Below are positions 36,244-44,949 of a DNA stretch of 64,000 bases, piece after piece. Origin of the DNA: Psychrosphaera sp. B3R10 (GTDB lineage Bacteria > Pseudomonadota > Gammaproteobacteria > Enterobacterales > Alteromonadaceae); the NCBI RefSeq assembly GCF_018861025.1, contig NZ_JAHKQH010000005.1, forward strand, positions 55,412 to 119,411. The letters are read 5' to 3'. The position numbers and the translations under genes were made by a program. Numbering within the stretch: position 1 is the first letter of the stretch; every line of letters starts with the position of its first letter. Below the pieces are notes generated by a model. It was given only the letters and a program-made list of their open reading frames with translations, made no database searches and was not told the DNA's origin.

Positions 36244-37085
36244 AGAAACTCACTGTACACCGACTTCATTGACGACCATTCATAATCGTCGAGTAAATGG
36301 ATTAGTTTATTCTCCATTCGAGACAAATTAACGTAATGTCTGAATTTTGAAAGCAATGGTGCACCTTTAACGCGAGGTTGGTCAGGATCTATTTCCCACG
36401 GGTGGAAATAAAAACTGTAGGGTGCGTTTTCTTCTTTTAAAAATCGTTCAATTCGTCTTTTAGATAACCAATAAGGGTAAAGTCTAAAAAAGCCGCCGCC
36501 GCCAATTCCTTGGTTTTTATCATTATTACGAAGTGTTGGGATAGGGATCTCTAAAATCCCTTCTGGGCGAATGTGGGCAAATCGTGGCCAATCTGGTGTG
36601 CCGTATAAGTCATGTTCTATCGGGTAAGTACTGGAACTGTACTTGAATCCAAGTTCAACCAACAGCTCAAACGCCCATTGGTTGTCTTTACCAATAGAAA
36701 AACTCGGGGCGCGATAGCCTATAACTTTTTCACCAGTTAATGATTCAAGTCTGTCTAAGCTTTGACTAATGTCGTCTTTAAGCTCTGGGCGAGTCATTGT
36801 TGTAGCACGGCGATGATTTGTGCCGTGACTCGCAATTTCATGACCCTGAGCATGGATTTCTTTTATCAATTCTGGAAATGCTTCCGCAACCCAACCTAAG
36901 ATAAAAAACGTCGCTTTAGTGTCTTTTTTTGCAAATAAATCGAGAAGACGTCGAGTATTGTAGTCGACAGTCGGTTTGCAACTTGACCAATCACTTGGTG
37001 AAATTTGCTTCTCAAAAGCAGAAACGTGGAAGTAATCTTCCACGTCCACTGTCATTGCATGTTTTGTGTTGACGTTGATTGTCAT
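36240..37085 (-). CDS. XrtA-system polysaccharide deacetylase
   Basis: A 281-residue NodB-type deacetylase. HAMTVDVEDYFHVSAFE is the distinctive N-terminus of the PEP-CTERM-locus family (TIGR03006), in which the VDVEDYF replaces the usual TFDDG; KATFFILGWVAE, EIASHGTNHRR (metal His), YRAPSFSIG, and PYSFYFHPWEID follow. It has no signal peptide, so it is probably cytoplasmic or peripheral. It overlaps xrtA (4 nt) and epsB (1 nt), hence tight coupling. It probably removes N-acetyl groups from polysaccharide precursors. Assignment is strong. Confidence 0.93.
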   Translation of the reverse strand: MTINVNTKHAMTVDVEDYFHVSAFEKQISPSDWSSCKPTVDYNTRRLLDLFAKKDTKATFFILGWVAEAFPELIKEIHAQGHEIASHGTNHRRATTMTRPELKDDISQSLDRLESLTGEKVIGYRAPSFSIGKDNQWAFELLVELGFKYSSSTYPIEHDLYGTPDWPRFAHIRPEGILEIPIPTLRNNDKNQGIGGGGFFRLYPYWLSKRRIERFLKEENAPYSFYFHPWEIDPDQPRVKGAPLLSKFRHYVNLSRMENKLIHLLDDYEWSSMKSVYSEFL

Positions 37086-38500
37086 TAACGTCCTTTACCA
37101 AACAAGATGATTTCAATAGTTCTGACCAGTATTAACAGGTCTAATAAAATACTTCTGCGCTTAATGTAGTACAAGTCAAACTTTAATTTTTCTAGTGAAT
37201 CATTAACACTTGAACCGTATGGGTAGTTTAATTGCGCCCAGCCAGTTAACCCTGGTTTTACATTATGGCGATGATTGTAATACGGGATTTCTTTGATAAG
37301 TTCTTTAACAAATTCAGGACGTTCAGGGCGTGGCCCCACAAAATCCATTTCGCCTTTAAAGACGTTAAATAGCTGTGGTAACTCATCAATTCGATATTTT
37401 CTAAGCGCAGCGCCAATTTTAGTCACACGATTGTCTGACTTAGTGGCCCATTGAGCTCCATCTTTTTCCGCATCTTGGCGCATGCTTCTAAACTTGATGA
37501 TCTCAAACAAGTTGCCGTCCATTCCAACGCGCGTTTGTTTATAAAATATTGTGCCGCCCTTTTTATGCCCATCTTCGATATAAATGAGTAACGAAGTAAC
37601 GAGGATAATTGGCCAAGTAAACAAGAACACAAGAACCGCCAAAACCACATTTAACGTATAGTCCAATGCGACACGAATATAATGGCGTGACTGGAAACCA
37701 TTTGAGTAGATTACCCACGAAGGGTAAATGAGATTAACCGCAACTTGGCCTGTTTCTTCTTCAATAAAATCTAAGATGTCTTTGACGACAACCCCTGTCA
37801 TTTTACAGTCGAATAACGATTCTAATGGTAATGAACCACGGCGTTCGTCAGGTGCGATAACAATTTCATCGATACGATTTTCAGCGACATAAGCTTGAAG
37901 GTTGTCCAAAGAACCAATTTCCAAAATGTTTTCATTTCTTAATTGATCTTCTTTGTCGGTATTGAGTTTGATAAAGCCAACTAGCTTAAAGCCGCGTCTG
38001 TCGGCCTCTCGGCGCATTCTTTTCTCGATAATTGAAGCGCGTTCACCACTGCCGATGACAATGACACGTTTTTTCGTGATACCAAACATTTCGAATGTAT
38101 TGGCCATAAATCGACTGATGAAGATAACGCTGACGGTTGCTAATAAGAATAAAGCAAATGCAATAGGGGCAATTTCGAGTTTTTGGAATGCATTAAACAC
38201 TAAAATTTCGAATATACAGAAAGTCATGGCACCACTGACTAAACAGCGGCGATAAAGTCCGATATTACTGTCGCGTAATTTTACGTCGTATAGACCTACG
38301 GACAAATTGGTAATGTTTAGCAAAAGCGCGGTGGATAAGGGCATTAGCCACCATGCGTGATCGTAAACAGGCATGGTTAGACTGTTTTTAGATACAACAA
38401 AAAATGCGACCATACCTAACATTGTCGCCATTAATACGTCCAATACCATTAAGGTATTACTTCTGTGATTTATCGTTTTTTGGTGGAATACCTTTTTCAA
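37085..38500 (-). CDS. epsB: XrtA-system initiating glycosyltransferase (EpsB family)
   Basis: A 471-residue polyisoprenyl-phosphate sugar-1-phosphate transferase, which starts repeat-unit assembly on undecaprenyl phosphate. Four membrane helices at the N-terminus, a Rossmann-like region with VIVIGSGERA near residue 144, another helix near 280, then the catalytic domain with IFYKQTRVGMDGNLFEIIKF, KIGAALRKYRIDELPQLFNV and FVGPRPERPEF. This is TIGR03013. The start is TTG with AGGA ahead; an ATG 17 codons later would truncate the conserved N-terminus. It is first in the leftward 38500-20666 transcript and divergent from the export operon, sharing a 202-nt promoter gap. Confidence 0.93.
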   Translation of the reverse strand: MKKVFHQKTINHRSNTLMVLDVLMATMLGMVAFFVVSKNSLTMPVYDHAWWLMPLSTALLLNITNLSVGLYDVKLRDSNIGLYRRCLVSGAMTFCIFEILVFNAFQKLEIAPIAFALFLLATVSVIFISRFMANTFEMFGITKKRVIVIGSGERASIIEKRMRREADRRGFKLVGFIKLNTDKEDQLRNENILEIGSLDNLQAYVAENRIDEIVIAPDERRGSLPLESLFDCKMTGVVVKDILDFIEEETGQVAVNLIYPSWVIYSNGFQSRHYIRVALDYTLNVVLAVLVFLFTWPIILVTSLLIYIEDGHKKGGTIFYKQTRVGMDGNLFEIIKFRSMRQDAEKDGAQWATKSDNRVTKIGAALRKYRIDELPQLFNVFKGEMDFVGPRPERPEFVKELIKEIPYYNHRHNVKPGLTGWAQLNYPYGSSVNDSLEKLKFDLYYIKRRSILLDLLILVRTIEIILFGKGR

Positions 38501-38702
38501 AACGAATCCTAATTTTGTTGGAGTTTATAGTTATTATTGCACACATGATAATCAAATTGATTTTTGAAAGCTACGTCAATTTTGTAGTATTTTTACATCA
38601 ATGGATTAATTTATGTACTTGATATCGAAATATAACAGTTCACATTTGCTTTAGTTTGATTACAATTCATTAATGACCTTTATTAAATAGAGTGGAACTG
38701 CT

Positions 38703-39317
38703 GTGAAATTGTTATTATTGGCTTCGTTGATAGTCCTTATTGCGGGATGTGCGTCTAAATCAAATTTACCCCCTGCAACAATTACCCCGTCTGCTATTAA
38801 AAGTGTAGAACAATATCAGTACCTTATAGGTCCTGGGGACTCAGTAAATATATTTGTTTGGCGTAACCCAGAGGTGTCGGGTTCGTTTGTTGTTCGTCCA
38901 GACGGAAAGATAACGACGTCGTTAGTCGAAGACATTCCGGTTAGTGGCAAAACAGCAACGCAGCTAGCAAGACAAATTGAAACCGTTTTAGGTCAATATA
39001 TTAAGTCACCTATCGTAACGGTTAGTGTGGGCACATTTATTGGTCCTTTTAGCGAACAGGTTCGAGTCATCGGTGAAGCTGCCAATCCACAGGCGGTAAA
39101 TTATCGACAAAATATGACGTTGTTAGATTTAATGATTCAGGTTGGCGGTTTAACTGAATACGCAGACGGCAATAGTGCTGTGTTAATCAGGGTTGAAAAT
39201 GGACTGCAAAAAGAATATCAAGTTTCATTAAATGATTTAATTAAAGAAGGCGATATAAGCGCCAACGTCGACATCTTGCCAGGTGATATTATTATTGTTC
39301 CAGAAGATTGGTTCTAA
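38703..39317 (+). CDS. epsE: XrtA-system polysaccharide export lipoprotein (Wza/EpsE-like)
   Basis: A 204-residue outer-membrane auxiliary lipoprotein. Lipobox IAGC (Cys16) precedes the Poly_export domain (YLIGPGDSVNIFVWRNPEVSG), with VSGKTATQLARQIE and an SLBB-type beta-grasp (VRVIGEAANPQAVNYR, LLDLMIQVGGLTEYA) after it. It corresponds to TIGR03027. It starts at GTG with a GGA-containing stretch ahead, 202 nt from epsB. The four genes epsE, epsF, epsG and the OM protein run in one direction and supply the trans-envelope channel. Confidence 0.94.
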   Translation: MKLLLLASLIVLIAGCASKSNLPPATITPSAIKSVEQYQYLIGPGDSVNIFVWRNPEVSGSFVVRPDGKITTSLVEDIPVSGKTATQLARQIETVLGQYIKSPIVTVSVGTFIGPFSEQVRVIGEAANPQAVNYRQNMTLLDLMIQVGGLTEYADGNSAVLIRVENGLQKEYQVSLNDLIKEGDISANVDILPGDIIIVPEDWF

Positions 39318-39371
39318 ATAATTTTAGTAGCGTTTTGGCCGACGAATATTAGGGTTTAAAAGGATAAATAA

Positions 39372-40955
39372 ATGCAAGATCTTCAAGCCACCATACAAAT
39401 GGTGCTCGATTACATCAAAGGGATTTGGATAAAGAAGCGCTTTATAATCATGTCTTCATGGTTAATCGTTCCACTCGGCCTTTTTTTAGTTGCGCAAATG
39501 CCGGACGTTTACGAATCGAAAGCAAAAGTCTTTGCTGACACGCGTTCAATGTTGCGCCCCTTATTACGTGGCTTGGCAATTCAGACCGATGCCAGTACTG
39601 AAATTCAACTCATCGCTAAAACACTTTTAAGCCGTCCTAATTTGGAAGAAATCGCCCGTAATACCGACATGGATATTAAGGCGAGTTCACCTCAAGAGTT
39701 CAACGAGATTGTTGAAAAACTGCGTGAAGACATTAATTTTAATTCTGGCGGTAGAGAAAATATTTATACCATTTCTTATACTGGGCAGGATCCTCAGTTG
39801 GCGAAACGTGTGGTATCAGCCACGCTGGATAAGTTTGTTGAAAGTTCGCTAGGGCAAAATCGTCAAGACTCGGACACCGCGTCTAAATTTTTAGATGAAC
39901 AACTTGAAGAATATTCGCAACGTCTTTCCGCTGCAGAGCAACGACTAGCAACGTTTAAAAAGCAATATGGCGATATGATGGCGGGCAGTGGTAGTGGCTA
40001 CTATCAAGAAGTTTCAAATCTAAAAAGCCGTATAGAGGCAATTGATTTAGAAATTTCTGAAAAATCAACACAACTGCAAAGCTTGAAAGACAAATTTTCT
40101 AGCAGCACAAATATTGACAACAAGTCAGAACATTCAAACATTGCCACTCAATACGATGCTCGTATTAAACAACTGCAAGCGAACTTAGATGACCTGCAAA
40201 TTCGTTTTACGGATAAACACCCAGATGTTGTGCAAACTCGTGAAAAGCTTGATCATTTAGTTAACTTAAGAAAAACAGAAATCGAAGAGTTAATGACCAG
40301 TGTTGCAGATGGGCAAGTTGCGTCGGGCACGTTGAGTGAAAATGCGATTGTGCAGGATTTATCAATCGCGATGAATAATCTCGACAGTAACATTGCATCG
40401 TTAACCGTTCGCCGTCAAAGCTTTAAAGAGAAGTTGGATGAGCTAGACCAAAAACTCGATCTTATTCCAGACATCGAAGCTAAGCAGTCGGCATTAAACC
40501 GTGACTACGGTATTACAAAAGGCAAATACGAAGAGCTATTGAGCCGTAAAGAATCGGCAGACTTGTCGCGTAAAGCTGATATGTCTGCAGAAGAAGTTAA
40601 ATTTAGAATAATTGAGCCACCGATGGTGCCTCTGCAACCTACTGGGCCAAAACGTTTAATACTTTATACTGTGGTCACCATTTTGGGCTTTGTAGCAGGT
40701 ATTGCAGTTGCGTTTTTAGTTAGCCAATTGAACCCGGTCGTGGTCAGTGCAAACGCCTTAACTGAACTCACAAACCGACCTGTATTTGGTATGGTGACTG
40801 ATATTCATCTAGAAGATGTTAAGAAACGAGATAAAAAACGTTTGTACGTATTTATTGCCTCAAGTGTTGTTGTGTTTGGAATGTATTTACTATTTATGGC
40901 AACGGAAATTGTAATGGAGACAACCCCGTTGAAGCTATTGGAGAGATTTCTATGA
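39372..40955 (+). CDS. epsF: XrtA-system chain length determinant (Wzz/EpsF-like)
   Basis: A 527-residue polysaccharide copolymerase. A membrane helix (about 24-43) opens a long periplasmic region with coiled-coil character (EQLEEYSQRLSAAEQRLATF), and a second membrane helix pair near the C-terminus (VVTILGFVAGIAVAFLV at about 435-451, VFIASSVVVFGMYLLFM near 493-509). The N-terminal Wzz motif VYESKAKVFADTRSMLRPLL is conserved in TIGR03007. It works with the tyrosine kinase downstream, whose ATG overlaps its stop by 4 nt. Assignment is strong. Confidence 0.94.
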   Translation: MQDLQATIQMVLDYIKGIWIKKRFIIMSSWLIVPLGLFLVAQMPDVYESKAKVFADTRSMLRPLLRGLAIQTDASTEIQLIAKTLLSRPNLEEIARNTDMDIKASSPQEFNEIVEKLREDINFNSGGRENIYTISYTGQDPQLAKRVVSATLDKFVESSLGQNRQDSDTASKFLDEQLEEYSQRLSAAEQRLATFKKQYGDMMAGSGSGYYQEVSNLKSRIEAIDLEISEKSTQLQSLKDKFSSSTNIDNKSEHSNIATQYDARIKQLQANLDDLQIRFTDKHPDVVQTREKLDHLVNLRKTEIEELMTSVADGQVASGTLSENAIVQDLSIAMNNLDSNIASLTVRRQSFKEKLDELDQKLDLIPDIEAKQSALNRDYGITKGKYEELLSRKESADLSRKADMSAEEVKFRIIEPPMVPLQPTGPKRLILYTVVTILGFVAGIAVAFLVSQLNPVVVSANALTELTNRPVFGMVTDIHLEDVKKRDKKRLYVFIASSVVVFGMYLLFMATEIVMETTPLKLLERFL

Positions 40956-42196
40956 GTAGTATAGAAAAGGCGATGCAACGCCAAAAAAGTGCCGCCAAAA
41001 TAGATAAGAATCAAACTTCAATAGAAGCCGCAGTGGATAATAAGAAAGTCTCTGCACCGACTGAGCAAACAGCCGACGCTATACAGACTCCAGCAGCGAG
41101 TGCCAAACCGTCTCAACCTGTAACGCCAAAGGTTAATAAGCAACTCGGCGCGGGTATATCTGAAGCTGAATTAGTCGCGGCAGGCATTGTTGAAGGTGAA
41201 AAAGTCAGTGCATCGCAGCCAGTTATTAAGCCGACTAATGCACACCGCGCCAGTGACAATACGCATATTTCTGCTGATAAAAAGTCTAAATCGTCTAGAC
41301 CACCTTTGGTCATTGACTTAGAAGCGTTAGAAAAACGTGGTTTTGTTACGCTGCGAAATAAGCGTTCACTTATTAATGAAGAGTACCGAAGCATAAAACG
41401 TAAGTTACTTAGTAATGCGTTTGGTCCAATTTCAAAAACCATCAAACACAGTAATCTTATTTTGGTCAGTAGTTCAAAACCAAATGAAGGTAAGACATTT
41501 ACGTCACTTAATTTGGCATTAAGCATTGCTTTAGAACAAGATAAAACCGTGTTGTTAGTTGACTCAGACGTGTTAAAACCGAGTGTATCTCGCGAATTAA
41601 ACATAGGTAAAAATGTTGGTTTAATTGAGTACCTATTGGGTGAAGAAAAAGACGTTGCGTCGATTATGTATCACACCAATATTGACGGTTTAAGAGTTAT
41701 TCCGGCTGGTTTACCGCATCATTTGTCAAACGAGCTTTTGTCGAGCGACAAAATGATGAAGTTAATCGAGGAATTTGCCACACGTTATCCAGACCGTATT
41801 GTTGTATTTGACGCACCACCTTTGTTAGGTGTGAACGAAACGGCCATTATGGCAGAGCAATGTGGCCAAGGCGTGGTTGTAGTTGAAGAGCACAAGTCTA
41901 AACTGGCGGATGTCAAAAAAGCGGTTGATTTATTACCTGCGGAAATGGCCGTTGGTTTTGTCATTAATAAAGTAACCAGTAGCTCGGAAGATCAGGGATA
42001 TGGCTATTATTATGGCGCGTCTGAAGAGGACGAAGAAAAAGACGCTAAAGACGACGGAAAAAATAAAGGTAAAGATAAAGCTGCTAAAAAATCTAAGTCC
42101 GATGATAAAGCAAAAACAGACGACAAGAAAAAACCTGAAGACAAGGTAATAGCAGAAAAGGCTGAACCTGACTTAGCCAAAACCGACAAAAAGTAG
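40952..42196 (+). CDS. epsG: XrtA-associated tyrosine autokinase (EpsG-like)
   Basis: A 414-residue bacterial tyrosine kinase. The Walker A (SSKPNEGKTFTS, about 174-185), the A' site VLLVDSDVLKPS (about 200-211) and VVFDAPPLLGVNE form the BY-kinase core, matching TIGR03018. The Tyr cluster GYGYYYG lies after residue 345, where autophosphorylation is expected. A long tail of about 60 residues rich in Lys, Asp and Glu follows, unusual compared with typical relatives. The N-terminal 110 residues are a low-complexity Ala/Lys/Ser linker. It is coupled to epsF by a 4-nt overlap. It sits in the cytoplasm and controls polymerisation through EpsF. Confidence 0.93.
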   Translation: MSSIEKAMQRQKSAAKIDKNQTSIEAAVDNKKVSAPTEQTADAIQTPAASAKPSQPVTPKVNKQLGAGISEAELVAAGIVEGEKVSASQPVIKPTNAHRASDNTHISADKKSKSSRPPLVIDLEALEKRGFVTLRNKRSLINEEYRSIKRKLLSNAFGPISKTIKHSNLILVSSSKPNEGKTFTSLNLALSIALEQDKTVLLVDSDVLKPSVSRELNIGKNVGLIEYLLGEEKDVASIMYHTNIDGLRVIPAGLPHHLSNELLSSDKMMKLIEEFATRYPDRIVVFDAPPLLGVNETAIMAEQCGQGVVVVEEHKSKLADVKKAVDLLPAEMAVGFVINKVTSSSEDQGYGYYYGASEEDEEKDAKDDGKNKGKDKAAKKSKSDDKAKTDDKKKPEDKVIAEKAEPDLAKTDKK

Positions 42197-42201
42197 ATCT
42201 G

Positions 42202-43818
42202 ATGTTTATGGCCAATATCTTTAAAAAGCAATATGTATACCGCGTAATAGGGGTATCAATAGCGACTTTTTTTAATGTTGGCCATGCGGCAGAAATTGAT
42301 TTCAAACCCGCTGTTGAAATTAATTATATCCATGTCTTAGATACAGAAATCAGTCAGTTTAATTTTTCTAATCATGATGTTCTAACGGCAAGTCCGTCGT
42401 TTACCCTAGCTGGCCGAAGTCCAAATTGGCAGGGAAGTGTCACGGCGGACCATACTCAAATTAAGCAAATAGACGACGGCTTTGACGATGCCTCGTATTC
42501 CAACTTTGCGATTAATAACTTGCTCAATATGTATAAAGGGCGAGTCAATCTTACCGTTAATGCCTCTCGAAAAAACACCAATATTGATAGTTCGTTTGGT
42601 ACTGTGTCTGATCCTATTTTTGGCCAGTCTGAATATGTTGATGTTGATTCTGTAAACTCAAGATTAACGCTAAGTACGTCTAGCAAATCTGTATGGCAGA
42701 ATTCGTTGTCTTTAGGGGTGAGCAAAACCATATTTGACGAATCGCAAATTACCGATACGACAGCGACCACCTCTAATATTGTTAATGGTACAACAAAAAC
42801 CGCCAGTGCTTCGCTTGGCTATGGCCAAAGGGCAAATCAGGTTCGCGGCGCGTTGCAGGCAAGTATGTCTCGCACTGACAGAGAAAACCGCGGTGAGCAG
42901 GACAGTATTTCGATGTATGCCAATATTGGGGTGCCTATTTGGCGAACCATTGATCTGGTACTTACAGGGTCAAAATTCAAAAATCTTATTGAAAACTCAG
43001 TATTAGACGATGAAGATCTTGAGTCTGAAAGTTACGGGGCTGGTCTCGCTTGGCGCTTTGGGCAACGTTCAAACATAGAGATTACTAGAAACAAAGAAAC
43101 CCGCGGCCAGGATGATGAATATACGGGCTATAAACTTGAGTTTTATCCAAGTGCGCGGACAAGTTTAAGCTATGAAAAGAGCCAACGGTTTTATGGTGAA
43201 TCCCATGCATTTAGGTTGCAGCATCAGGCGAAACGCTGGGGCATGAATATCAACTATGACGAGACGTTAGGTAGCCAAACCCGATTTAATCGAATTGAAG
43301 TGTCCCTAGGGGATTTTTTATGTCCCGAAGATGCCGCAACACAAGATGATTGTCAGCCGCTCGCAGAGTTACCGGACGCCATTGATGATGGGGAATTTGT
43401 TGCTGAGTTTTTCCAACCTGAATTTTCACTTGATGAGTTAGTGACATTAAGTAAAACCGGTACGGCTTCTGTCAATTATCGAATGAAAAAGGCAAATATC
43501 AGCTTTACATATAACCGTGGTGAAACCGAGTACTTAGAAACAAATGCGGTGCGTGAAACGTCTTCACGGACATTTAATTACGACCACACCATGTCGAGAC
43601 GAAACAGTTTTGCCATCTCGTTGTCTGACTCAGATTCAACAGAGCAGGGCACTGGCGTGAGTCGTGAAGGTTATAAAGTTGATGTTAGTTTTAAACGTAA
43701 ATTGACACGAAAAGCACTTGGTACAATTGCATTCAAACGTATTAGTAATACCACGTCTACAGGGCAACAAGACCGAAGAGATACTCGTGTCGAATTAACC
43801 TATCGCTACGCTTTTTAG
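42202..43818 (+). CDS. XrtA-system outer-membrane beta-barrel protein (TIGR03016 family)
   Basis: A 538-residue exported protein. A signal sequence occupies about residues 1-28 (ATFFNVGHA|A), and the rest is beta-strand-rich with alternating aromatic residues and a C-terminal aromatic, TYRYAF, as expected for outer-membrane insertion. The family is the PEP-CTERM-associated outer-membrane protein TIGR03016, found next to the kinase. It starts 5 nt after epsG (ATG 42202, or ATG 42208 for the Met2-Ala form). Probably the outer-membrane pore or a partner for EpsE. A strong terminator at 43882-43916 ends this operon. Confidence 0.85.
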   Translation: MFMANIFKKQYVYRVIGVSIATFFNVGHAAEIDFKPAVEINYIHVLDTEISQFNFSNHDVLTASPSFTLAGRSPNWQGSVTADHTQIKQIDDGFDDASYSNFAINNLLNMYKGRVNLTVNASRKNTNIDSSFGTVSDPIFGQSEYVDVDSVNSRLTLSTSSKSVWQNSLSLGVSKTIFDESQITDTTATTSNIVNGTTKTASASLGYGQRANQVRGALQASMSRTDRENRGEQDSISMYANIGVPIWRTIDLVLTGSKFKNLIENSVLDDEDLESESYGAGLAWRFGQRSNIEITRNKETRGQDDEYTGYKLEFYPSARTSLSYEKSQRFYGESHAFRLQHQAKRWGMNINYDETLGSQTRFNRIEVSLGDFLCPEDAATQDDCQPLAELPDAIDDGEFVAEFFQPEFSLDELVTLSKTGTASVNYRMKKANISFTYNRGETEYLETNAVRETSSRTFNYDHTMSRRNSFAISLSDSDSTEQGTGVSREGYKVDVSFKRKLTRKALGTIAFKRISNTTSTGQQDRRDTRVELTYRYAF

Positions 43819-43881
43819 CCTATTGTCATTTTGGCATCTTCAACGACAGCAATTACACCGAACAACAGTTAAGATGGAAGA

Positions 43882-43916
43882 AACAATGCAGAGGTACAGC
43901 TCTGCATTGTTTTTTA
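43882..43916. terminator. Terminator between the export operon and the DUF4097 gene
   Basis: AACAATGCAGAG / CTCTGCATTGTT form a 12-bp stem with a 6-nt loop, then T6. The two flanking genes converge here, so it probably serves the plus strand mainly. Confidence 0.9.
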
Positions 43917-43931
43917 GCCAATACCAATACA

Positions 43932-44711
43932 CTACAACGATAATACTTTTACACTGCCGCCGCTGGTACGTAATTTCAGTGTTGGCCCACCACCATTGAT
44001 TTCACCGCGGATAGAACGTTTTTTAACACTTCCTGTTACCGCGAAATCGGTTTTTACTCGCCCGCCACTTGTTGAAGCGTCAAGGTCAACTTTTACATCT
44101 TCAATTAAATACGCAGTAATTGAGCCGCCCGATGTATCGAGTTTGGCATCGTCTTTTAATTGCTCAGCAAAAGTCACTCTAATGCTGCCGCCAGACGTAT
44201 GGGCATTTAGTGAACCGTATACGTCTTCCGTTCTAATTGAACCGCCTGCGGTGTCGAGTCTTACATCTCCTTTAATGGTTCCAACATTAATAGAGCCACC
44301 CGAAGTATGTGCGATGACGTTACCGTTAAGATCGGAAATTTCAATTGAGCCACCTGAGGTGTCGACTTCGATATCAAACTCTTTTGGAATTGTAATGGTC
44401 AGCTCGACTTTCAGATCGCGATTCCATGAGCGTCCTTCTAATTCACCTCTGACTTTTAGGCTATTGCCCTTGAGGTCAGAATTGATGCTGAAATCGTCGC
44501 TATCTCTTCCTGTTATCCTAGCTTCGACCAACGCTGTAACTGCGTTGTGGGTCTGAATTTTGATCGAACCAGACTCTATTTTGACATTAAGTTTACCGCC
44601 AGCGGCAACGTTGAACTCTTGTTCATAGTCAGCAGCCATTGCGGAGAAAGCAACTAAAAGCGTTAGTAGCGTGAATGCCATGAGTTGTGACGTAATCTTG
44701 TGTATGTTCAT
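43932..44711 (-). CDS. DUF4097-family secreted beta-solenoid protein
   Basis: A 259-residue exported protein starting at ATG 44711, where a signal peptide ends in AFSAMAAD. The mature part consists of repeats of about 20 residues centred on the motif SGGSI (five or more copies, such as IAHTSGGSINVGTIKGD and LNAHTSGGSIRVTF), the mark of DUF4097 (PF13349). These proteins are exported and of unknown function, often thought to be adhesin-like. A longer frame begins at 44762 but lacks the signal start. No neighbour explains its role; it converges on the export operon. Confidence 0.85.
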   Translation of the reverse strand: MNIHKITSQLMAFTLLTLLVAFSAMAADYEQEFNVAAGGKLNVKIESGSIKIQTHNAVTALVEARITGRDSDDFSINSDLKGNSLKVRGELEGRSWNRDLKVELTITIPKEFDIEVDTSGGSIEISDLNGNVIAHTSGGSINVGTIKGDVRLDTAGGSIRTEDVYGSLNAHTSGGSIRVTFAEQLKDDAKLDTSGGSITAYLIEDVKVDLDASTSGGRVKTDFAVTGSVKKRSIRGEINGGGPTLKLRTSGGSVKVLSL

Positions 44712-44816
44712 TATGCGAACCCTATATTTTATTTGATTACTGACTTTGTCGCAGTAAATCACAAAAGGGTTTAAAAAAGATAAAAATAAATATTTAGGTA
44801 GGAATTTATCGTCATG

Positions 44817-44837
44817 AAAGCAGAAAGCAGAAAGTAG
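44817..44837. repeat. Short heptamer run (AAAGCAG)x2 + AAAGTAG
   Basis: Two AAAGCAG units followed by AAAGTAG in the gap between two minus-strand genes. The unit is one base from the TAAGCAG heptamer at 6182-6237, suggesting a common family of slipped repeats. Confidence 0.7.
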
Positions 44838-44845
44838 AAAATAAG

Positions 44846-44874
44846 AAGTTGGTGACGTTTATGGTCACCAACTT
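44846..44874 (-). terminator. Terminator hairpin of the TonB receptor gene
   Basis: An 11-bp perfect stem AAGTTGGTGAC / GTCACCAACTT with a 7-nt loop. On the minus strand it is followed by CTTATTTTC and lies 76 nt beyond the receptor stop. Confidence 0.7.
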
Positions 44875-44949
44875 GTTATTTTTAGGGTGTAATTAAATTA
44901 CGTGCTGTTCACTAAAAGTGAAACTGCGCAGAGTCGAGTGAGTTAGAGA

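Noticed and set aside
41113..41604. Minus-strand frame of 163 codons inside epsG
   Set aside because: It is a shadow frame opposite the tyrosine kinase, whose motifs and operon context are certain.
43996..44556. Plus-strand frame of 186 codons opposite the DUF4097 gene
   Set aside because: Shadow of a repetitive coding strand; the minus strand carries a signal peptide and SGGSI repeats.
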